Under the pieces are notes generated by a model. The model was not told the origin of the DNA, searched no databases, and was given only the letters and a program-made list of their open reading frames with translations. Below are positions 3,957 to 8,587 of a DNA stretch of 8,587 bases, one piece after another. Made by a program: the position numbers and the translations under genes. Position 1 is the stretch's first letter; each line of letters starts with the position of its first letter. Source of the DNA: CAYLUN01 sp964386865 (GTDB taxonomy: Bacteria > Verrucomicrobiota > Kiritimatiellia > RFP12 > UBA1067); contig CAYLUN010000162.1 of the NCBI GenBank assembly GCA_964386865.1, forward strand, positions 1-8,587, written 5' to 3'.

Positions 3957-6584
3957 TCATTGCACAAGCAGCACGCGATAGAACATGCGCGGAGCATTGG
4001 TGCTAGCCGGGCCGGAGAGAGGAAGGGGCTCGCCGGTGCCGTAGACCGCGTTCGTATACCCCTTCCAGTCGGGGGTCAGCAGATCGGCCGTCCGCTGAAC
4101 CTGATAGTAGTGCTGCAGAATCGAGGGGAATGTCAGCTGGAACGCCTGATCGGCTCTGGCCAGGTCGAACGCGGTGATGCGCAGCGCGCTGTCGGGGTCG
4201 GTCGGATCGGTGCCGGCCAGATACTCGTCGCGATTGTTCATGCCGTCGCCGTCGGGGTCGAGCGCGGGCGCTGCGAGCGGCGAATTGGCGGACATGAAGT
4301 AGAGCATCTGCCACGAGTCGGTCAGCCCGTCGCCATTGGTGTCCGGCGCCGTGCCGTCCTGGAAGACGTACACCGTCTTTCCCGCAATCGACAAAGACCC
4401 CATCCGGTCGTAGCTGTTGGTGTTGCGCTCGACCGCGTACCGCACGAGGCCGCTGCCGGGGCCGCCGGAGGAGAGGAGCGTGAGCCAGTGCGTCTGGCTC
4501 GCAGCCGTCCACGCGCAGCCCGCGCCGGTGGTCACCTGGACTTCGCCCACGTGGCTGAGTTCGTCGAAGAACTCGAGGTTCGTGCTGAGCGTATAGGAGC
4601 AAGGCCCGCCTTCGCTCACCGTCACCGTGACGGTCGCGAGGTTGGATTCGCGGAAGCCGCTGTCGGAGCAGAAGGTGAAGGTCTCGGAGCCGACGTATCC
4701 CGCGGCGGGATAATAGGTGGCGATGTTGTTGCTGATTCCGACCATGCCGCGCTCCGGCTGGGAGACGATCCGCAGGAGCGCGGTGCTGGCGGTGAGCGTG
4801 ATGGGCACGGGCTGGTTCACGGTCGTCGCCGCGGTACGGCTGGTGGCGGTCGGCGCCGCTGGCGGGTTGCTGCCGGTACCGGAGCCCACGCCGTTGTGAC
4901 AGTCGTAACACCCGATGCGGCGGCCGCGCCAGAAGGTCTGTGATCCCTGGCGGCCGCTGAGAGATTGGTTCTTGAAGGAGCGGGAGAGCACGGTGCCCCG
5001 GTAGGTCGTGCCGTGGCACACTTGGCAGTTAGCCGGGCTCTGGCCGTAGTCCCGGTGTCCGGTTGTGCCGCCGCCCGTCCAGGCCAAGCGGTGCATGCCG
5101 TGGGGGCCGCCTGTGACGGTGGTCGGATTGCTGCCGTGGCAGGACGAGCACTCTGACATTTGGCCCACGTGGCCCTGCCGCTGCATGTTCGCGACGTTGT
5201 CGTTGAAGAAGGCCGACGGGAACTCGGCGTGCGTGGAGCCGTGGCAGGCGGAGCAGTAGAGGCCGCCGTGCCCTTTGGAGAAGCGGAAGAGCGAGAGGCC
5301 CGGCAGCGGCGCGTTCGTGTTTGTTGCGAAGCGCCGGTTGGCGGGCGCTCGCATGACGGTGTTGGAAACATAGACGTTGTCGTAGCGGATCTTGCCGCTG
5401 TTGCTGACCGCATCGCCCGAGTGGCAGGCCTGGCAGTTCGGCTCTTCGAACCAGCCGGTACGGGCGGGCGATCCGACCGTGCTCATGGAGCCGTGACAAT
5501 CTTGGCACTGGATGGCCAGAGAGCCATCGGCGGCCACGGCGCGGCCCATGGCGCCGCGCAGGCACCGGGTCTCGGCGCCCGGGTGGCAGCGGTAGCATGA
5601 CGACCGGCTATCGGTCGCGCCGAGCGAAACGCCGGTCTTGGGGTCATTCACCGTTGCGTGGAAGCCGTGAATGGACGTGGTCAGCTGCGGTATGCCCGGC
5701 TGGCCCGATTCCGGAACGGCCTCTGAGGTGTGGCAGAGGGCGCAGAGCACGGGCCGTCCGCTCTTGACGACCGACGCGTAAAGCCCTTGCGTGTTAAAGC
5801 CGGCGTCGGCCAGGTAGTTGGAATAGGCCCCGGGCATGGCCTGAATGCGCTTCTGGTCGTGAAGGCGCAGAATGTTGAAACGGTAGTCGCGCGTGGGAAC
5901 GGGATTCCACTCCCAGTCGGGCGCGGGCCGCGCGGCGATCCCCGAGCCCGAAGCGTGGCAAAGGCGGCAGTCCATTTCGGTGGACACGGGCAGAACAATG
6001 TCCGTTGAGGCGGCGGGGATGCCGCCTCCGCTGGTCGCGACGTGCATCATCGGATAGGGGTTGAGCTGGTAATCGTCGTCAAACGGGGTGATCGGTATGC
6101 CCCAGGCCACGAACCAGGCGGACGCGGCTTCGTAGTACATCGGCTTGGGCGTATTGGCTGGCCCGGGCATCCAGGCGCCGGGCGAGGAGCCGATCAGTTC
6201 CAGCCCCTGGTCGGGTGCGAGCGGGGCGCCCAGCATGGGGAACACATACGTCCAGAAATTGCCCTTGCCGATCGACGTGGTGTTGATCGAGCCGTCGGCG
6301 TCGAGCACGGCCCGATAGTTGACTTGGAGGCTACCCGTGCCCGCGACTCTGCGGGCTGTTCCGTTCGTGCCCGTCACGACTTGTGCCTCGATCGTGTTGT
6401 AGGGCGGCAGAATCGCGAAGATCGAGAAGTCGTCGTCCATGCAGTGCATGCCCAGGTTGTTCCAGCTGAGCACCTGAGCGTTGGTCTGGGCCGAGAGGGT
6501 TCCCGCCCTCAGTGCAAACAGGCCAAACAGGACGAATCCGGCGCGTGCCAGTTGTTTTAAACACGTTGCGCATCTCGCTCTCAT
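3957..6584 (-). CDS. Secreted nine-haem c-type cytochrome with Ig-like, BACON and calcium-binding modules
   Basis: An 875-residue protein. It has a signal peptide (basic start, hydrophobic ~16-30, probable cleavage after LSA at 32), then a haem-free domain with NNLGMHCMDDDFSIFAILPPYN (43-64, read in part). Nine CxxCH haem c sites follow, at 206, 281, 330, 360, 384, 444, 479, 520 and 559, with many extra histidines (306, 309, 439, 452, 472, 495, 498, 510) that could be distal ligands. Then come an Ig/cadherin-like domain (~574-656), a BACON-like domain (~661-744, VTTGAGCAWTA to VYVFQDG), two thrombospondin-3-type calcium loops (DTNGDGLTD 748-756, DPDGDGMNN 776-784) and a terminal domain ending FYRVLLVQ. 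Haems are attached outside the cytoplasmic membrane; a role in extracytoplasmic electron transfer is inferred, substrate unknown. AGGA lies 7 nt before the ATG; a TTGACA (6661-6656) upstream lacks a good -10. No electron-transfer partners are visible. Confidence 0.94.
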   Translation of the reverse strand: MRARCATCLKQLARAGFVLFGLFALRAGTLSAQTNAQVLSWNNLGMHCMDDDFSIFAILPPYNTIEAQVVTGTNGTARRVAGTGSLQVNYRAVLDADGSINTTSIGKGNFWTYVFPMLGAPLAPDQGLELIGSSPGAWMPGPANTPKPMYYEAASAWFVAWGIPITPFDDDYQLNPYPMMHVATSGGGIPAASTDIVLPVSTEMDCRLCHASGSGIAARPAPDWEWNPVPTRDYRFNILRLHDQKRIQAMPGAYSNYLADAGFNTQGLYASVVKSGRPVLCALCHTSEAVPESGQPGIPQLTTSIHGFHATVNDPKTGVSLGATDSRSSCYRCHPGAETRCLRGAMGRAVAADGSLAIQCQDCHGSMSTVGSPARTGWFEEPNCQACHSGDAVSNSGKIRYDNVYVSNTVMRAPANRRFATNTNAPLPGLSLFRFSKGHGGLYCSACHGSTHAEFPSAFFNDNVANMQRQGHVGQMSECSSCHGSNPTTVTGGPHGMHRLAWTGGGTTGHRDYGQSPANCQVCHGTTYRGTVLSRSFKNQSLSGRQGSQTFWRGRRIGCYDCHNGVGSGTGSNPPAAPTATSRTAATTVNQPVPITLTASTALLRIVSQPERGMVGISNNIATYYPAAGYVGSETFTFCSDSGFRESNLATVTVTVSEGGPCSYTLSTNLEFFDELSHVGEVQVTTGAGCAWTAASQTHWLTLLSSGGPGSGLVRYAVERNTNSYDRMGSLSIAGKTVYVFQDGTAPDTNGDGLTDSWQMLYFMSANSPLAAPALDPDGDGMNNRDEYLAGTDPTDPDSALRITAFDLARADQAFQLTFPSILQHYYQVQRTADLLTPDWKGYTNAVYGTGEPLPLSGPASTNAPRMFYRVLLVQ

Positions 6585-6717
6585 GCCGTGATCCTACTTG
6601 TGTGAAGTAGCATTCAGTAAACTTATGTTCTTACTTTGAGACTCGGAGTGGTTTTTGTCAATCAATTTGAGGCACAACACGGCCGTCAGGGTGCGATTGC
6701 AAACTATTGCAATCGCA

Positions 6718-6752
6718 CAGAATTCAGAAGCCAGAAGCCAGAATTCAGGAGT
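6718..6752 (+). repeat. Five tandem heptamers (CAGRRNY type), left arm of the MITE
   Basis: The units are CAGAATT, CAGAAGC, CAGAAGC, CAGAATT and CAGGAGT, in perfect 7-bp register. They begin at the last base of the left terminal hairpin. They resemble the short tandemly repeated heptamers (STRR) known from cyanobacterial and other genomes. Confidence 0.85.
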
Positions 6753-6794
6753 TGGATGCCAACGAGTTATGTCCGATTCGCGCGAGATTCTTCC

Positions 6795-6821
6795 TGTCTC
6801 CTCTTTGGGAGACACCTTTTT
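6795..6821 (+). terminator. Hairpin with T-run in the core of the MITE
   Basis: TGTCTCC (6795-6801) pairs with GGAGACA (6808-6814) across a 6-nt loop, followed by CCTTTTT (6815-6821). It has the form of a short intrinsic terminator on the plus strand. No plus-strand gene ends here, so it may be a structural part of the element. Confidence 0.4.
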
Positions 6822-6855
6822 GGGCGGCGCTTTCGTATGTAAGTCGTTGCGAAGC

Positions 6856-6890
6856 AATTCTGAATTCTGACTCCTGAATTCTGACTTCTG
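6856..6890 (-). repeat. Five tandem heptamers, inverted right arm of the MITE
   Basis: Plus-strand units are AATTCTG, AATTCTG, ACTCCTG, AATTCTG and ACTTCTG. Their complements (CAGAATT, CAGGAGT, CAGAAGT) are the same words as the left array, so the two arrays form a mirrored pair about 103 bp apart. The last G is also the first base of the right terminal hairpin. Confidence 0.85.
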
Positions 6891-6929
6891 GGTGCGATGC
6901 AACGAAGTAAAATCGCACCCCGGCCGTCA

Positions 6930-7130
6930 CGCAGCCGTCGCAAATCCGAGCGGTCGCCTGCGCCAGCGCGGCGAGCGCGGCAGCCCCCGTCACGCTCAGC
7001 GCGCGAACTAGTCTAGGGTGCGGAGGAGACGGCCCCGTCTCCTTGCCGGACGTCCACTCGCAGAACAACCCTGCCGGACGAGGGCCGAACCTTCAGAAGA
7101 TTGGCTGGCCGCGCAGTTCCGACAGAGGCG
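6930..7130. other. GC-rich spacer after kduD with a strong hairpin, no gene
   Basis: No credible coding sequence. A perfect 9-bp inverted repeat AGGAGACGG-cc-CCGTCTCCT spans 7024-7043. It lies about 90 bp beyond the kduD stop and could end or stabilise that transcript, but no T-run follows on the minus strand, so it is not a classical intrinsic terminator. The 9-mer TGCCGGACG is directly repeated at 7044-7052 and 7072-7080. Confidence 0.5.
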
Positions 7131-7895
7131 TCAGCGCGCGAGCCAGCCGCCGTCCACGGCCACGGTGTAGCCGTTCATGTAGTCCGAGGCGGCGGACGCG
7201 AGGAAGACGATGATGCCCTTGAGGTCGTCCGGCGTGCCCCAGCGGCCGGCCGGGATGCGGGCGAGGATGGCGTCGTTGCGGGCCGCGTCGGCGCGGATCG
7301 GCGCCGTGTTCTCCGTTGCGATGTAGCCCGGCGCGATGGCGTTGACGCAGATGCCGTGCTTGGCGAGTTCGTTGGCCATCAGCATGGTCAGGCTCTTGAT
7401 GCCGCCCTTGGAGGCCGCGTAGCCGGGCACGAGGATGCCGCCCTGGAACGAGAGCATCGAGGCGATGTTGATGATCTTGCCGCCACGGCCTTGGGCGATC
7501 ATCTGCTTGGCCGCCGCCTGGCTGAGGAAGAAGGGCGTGCTGAGGTTGATGCCGATCACGTCGTTCCAGTTCTTGGCGCTGTGCTCGGTGAAGGGCTCGC
7601 GCCGGATGATGCCCGCGTTGTTCACGAGGATGTCGACGCTGCCGAGCTTGGCGACGATCTCGGCGATGAGCGGGCCCGCGATGGCGTCGCCCTGGCTCAG
7701 GTCGGCCTTGAAACACGCGGCCTGACGGCCGAGGGCGCGGATGCGGTCGGCGGTCTCGTCCATGGGGATGACGTCCACGAGCGCGATGTCCGCGCCGGCC
7801 TCGGCGAGCCCGACGGCGTAGGCTTCGCCGATGCCGCGTGCCGCGCCGGTGACGACGGCGACCTTGCCGTCGAGCTTGAACTGATTGAGGATCAT
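7131..7895 (-). CDS. kduD: 2-dehydro-3-deoxy-D-gluconate 5-dehydrogenase (KduD), SDR family
   Basis: A 254-residue classical short-chain dehydrogenase that interconverts 2,5-diketo-3-deoxygluconate and 2-keto-3-deoxygluconate with NAD(H), in the cytoplasmic breakdown of unsaturated uronates released from pectin, ulvan or similar glycans. Visible motifs are the nucleotide site TGAARGIG (16-23), NNAG (92-95), N117, catalytic S146, and Y159-x-x-x-K163 (YAASK). Blocks shared with E. coli KduD include ILVNNAGIIRRE, GGKIINIASMLSFQGGI, VNAIAPGY and the C-terminal NGYT-AVDGGWLAR, which make this assignment firmer than a generic SDR call. Length equals the family norm. GAAAGG ends 6 nt before the ATG. 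It lies 95 bp downstream of a DUF4861 gene on the same strand, so they may form an operon, although a heptamer repeat lies between them. A related gluconate 5-dehydrogenase is the main alternative. Confidence 0.92.
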   Translation of the reverse strand: MILNQFKLDGKVAVVTGAARGIGEAYAVGLAEAGADIALVDVIPMDETADRIRALGRQAACFKADLSQGDAIAGPLIAEIVAKLGSVDILVNNAGIIRREPFTEHSAKNWNDVIGINLSTPFFLSQAAAKQMIAQGRGGKIINIASMLSFQGGILVPGYAASKGGIKSLTMLMANELAKHGICVNAIAPGYIATENTAPIRADAARNDAILARIPAGRWGTPDDLKGIIVFLASAASDYMNGYTVAVDGGWLAR

Positions 7896-7911
7896 GGGGT
7901 GCCTTTCAAAA

Positions 7912-7946
7912 GCTAGGATTTAGGGGCTGGGATTTAGGAGTTGATG
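7912..7946. repeat. Heptamer-periodic repeat in the kduD leader
   Basis: GCTAGGA, TTTAGGG, GCTGGGA, TTTAGGA and GTTGATG follow in 7-bp register, which is equally two imperfect 14-mers (GCTAGGATTTAGGG and GCTGGGATTTAGGA). It lies 17 bp before the kduD start, directly upstream of its Shine-Dalgarno. The end, TAGGAGTTGATG, resembles CAGGAGTTGGATG at the end of the left MITE array. Confidence 0.6.
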
Positions 7947-7990
7947 TCTCGCGGGTCGCTCGTCGAGAGTCGCGCGTCTTCCTCTCTCCC

Positions 7991-8587
7991 TCACTTGACG
8001 GTGACGGAGAGCGGCTTGCGGAGGGCTTCTGCGAACGCCGCGACGTGGGCGTTCCAGTACTCCGCATTCACGAAGGCGCCCGCGCCGCTCCAAGCTGCGC
8101 CGGCGTACCAGACGTAAGGCTTGTCGGCGGCGACCTGGCTGACGAGGTAGACGTTGTCGAGCTTGTCGGCCGCCTGGGCGCCGCCCTGCGGCAGCACGAT
8201 GGCCGTGGCGATGGAGCCCATCTTGGGCTGCTCCGCCTCGTAGTTCGCGATCCAGCCCTGCTCGGGCTTGGCGGTGAGCGCGCCGCTGTGCAGGCGCTCT
8301 TTGTTGGTGTCGAGCCCGGGGCCGCCCTGGACGCTGCTCGCGCCGGTGAGGGTGAAGCGGCTCTCGAAGCGCGTGAAGTGCGAGCCCGCGTCGAGCGTCA
8401 TGCGGCGCGTCTCCGCGACCGTCACGCCGCTGCCGCACGCCCACGGCGCGTAGGTGACCTCGAAGGCCGTGCGCACGGGGCCGCTGGCGAGGTGCTTCTG
8501 CGTCGCCCAGTTCTGGCTAACGAAGCTGTCGCCGCCGCTGACGACGCCGAAGCCGCCGCAGCCGCGGCTGGGGCCGACCTTGTAGTT
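7991..8587 (-). CDS. DUF4861 family protein, C-terminal part
   Basis: The frame is open to the right edge, so the 5' end is missing; 198 codons remain. Characteristic blocks are GPSRGCGGFGVVSGGDSFVS near the visible start, YAPW (46-49), VAETRRMTLDAGSHFTRFE (about 56-75), and KPYVWYAGAAW (156-166) close to the end, all typical of DUF4861. The biochemical role of this domain is not established. It is usually secreted and recurs in polysaccharide-utilisation loci for uronate- and rhamnose-containing glycans, sometimes fused to or beside GH105 unsaturated glucuronyl/galacturonyl hydrolases. The neighbouring kduD fits that setting, because it acts on the product of such hydrolases. Any signal peptide lies outside the window. 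The C terminus is at the normal position for the domain, so the gene seems intact at this end. Confidence 0.85.
   Translation of the reverse strand, partial: NYKVGPSRGCGGFGVVSGGDSFVSQNWATQKHLASGPVRTAFEVTYAPWACGSGVTVAETRRMTLDAGSHFTRFESRFTLTGASSVQGGPGLDTNKERLHSGALTAKPEQGWIANYEAEQPKMGSIATAIVLPQGGAQAADKLDNVYLVSQVAADKPYVWYAGAAWSGAGAFVNAEYWNAHVAAFAEALRKPLSVTVK

Larger units (their letters stand above)
6680..6929. mobile_element. 232-bp MITE-like non-autonomous insertion (6689-6920) with 9-bp target duplication
   Basis: The element is bounded by perfect 10-bp terminal inverted repeats, GGGTGCGATT (6689-6698) and AATCGCACCC (6911-6920). An identical 9-bp direct repeat, CGGCCGTCA, lies flush outside them at 6680-6688 and 6921-6929, as expected for transposition. 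Each end also folds on itself: GTGCGATTGCAA-acta-TTGCAATCGCAC (6691-6718) on the left and GGGTGCGAT/ATCGCACCC (6890-6898/6912-6920) on the right. Inside lie two oppositely oriented arrays of five heptamers and a 103-bp core. No transposase is encoded, so movement would need an enzyme in trans. It sits between the start of the cytochrome gene and the end of kduD. The transposase family is not identifiable from the ends alone. Confidence 0.8.

Noticed and set aside
3960..4943. Plus-strand open frame of 327 codons antisense to the cytochrome gene
   Set aside because: The opposite strand has nine haem sites, a signal peptide and recognisable domains; the long plus-strand frame is a GC-codon shadow (Arg/Gly/Val/Ala-rich).
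6718..6890. CRISPR array
   Set aside because: The repeats are 7-bp tandem units without unique spacers and form an inverted pair; no cas gene is in the window.
6594..6902. Minus-strand open frame of 102 codons in the MITE
   Set aside because: Its sequence (SEFRSQNSEL and similar) is simply the translation of heptamer repeats; a 7-bp period stays open in several frames.
6745..7068. Minus-strand open frame of 107 codons between cytochrome and kduD
   Set aside because: Half is repeat translation and half is low-complexity Ala-rich sequence. No start signal or family resemblance.
7101..7916. Plus-strand open frame of 271 codons antisense to kduD
   Set aside because: It is a shadow of the KduD reading frame, with Asp/Val/Ala-rich composition and no motif.

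Overview
The window looks like a piece of a high-GC, polysaccharide-degrading bacterium of the Verrucomicrobiota/Kiritimatiellota/Lentisphaerota kind. This is inferred from protein style rather than a marker gene: a GH106/GH2-like alpha-L-rhamnosidase tail, a URO-D family gene, KduD with a DUF4861 protein, a secreted protein with a BACON domain plus thrombospondin-3-type calcium repeats, and a large tyrosine recombinase of a type common in that group.

Layout. (1) 1-449: 3' end of a glycoside hydrolase, followed 65 bp later on the same strand by the first ~65 codons of a URO-D family gene (515-~712). That gene is cut and runs into a GC-rich, highly structured block (~712-1040). (2) 1131-2792(-): an intact, long tyrosine recombinase with a helix-turn-helix-like insertion in its catalytic domain. 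Its promoter region (2814-2940) holds direct and inverted repeats. (3) 2945-2994(+): the 3' part of a tRNA-Val(GAC), from anticodon stem to CCA, with no 5' half, followed by a good intrinsic terminator (3013-3049). This is very likely the attachment site. Four copies of an 8-mer, CCGAAACA, lie just beyond it. (4) 3155-3548: GC-rich DNA without a convincing gene. (5) 3549-3686(+): C-terminal scrap of a GH95-like hydrolase. (6) ~3680-3950(-): a decayed, internally deleted relative of the intact integrase. (7) 3957-6584(-): a secreted nine-haem c-type cytochrome with Ig-like, BACON and calcium-binding modules. (8) 6689-6920: a 232-bp MITE-like insertion with 10-bp terminal inverted repeats, a flush 9-bp target duplication and two oppositely oriented five-unit heptamer arrays. 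(9) 7131-7895(-): kduD, downstream of a DUF4861 gene (7991-8587, partial) on the same strand.

How it fits together. The outer genes (rhamnosidase, KduD, DUF4861) suit breakdown of rhamnose- and uronate-containing polysaccharides such as pectin or ulvan-like glycans. The middle (712-3956) is an integration hotspot: two related integrases, a tRNA-derived attachment site and the broken ends of two different chromosomal genes. Repeated insertion and deletion have rearranged it. The cytochrome gene lies just beside this zone, and no other electron-transfer gene is visible here.

No fully new defence or biosynthetic system is visible. The most notable items are the MITE-like element with its mirrored heptamer arrays, the integrase/decayed-integrase pair around a tRNA attachment site with possible arm-type repeats, the HTH inserted in the recombinase, and the modular nine-haem cytochrome.
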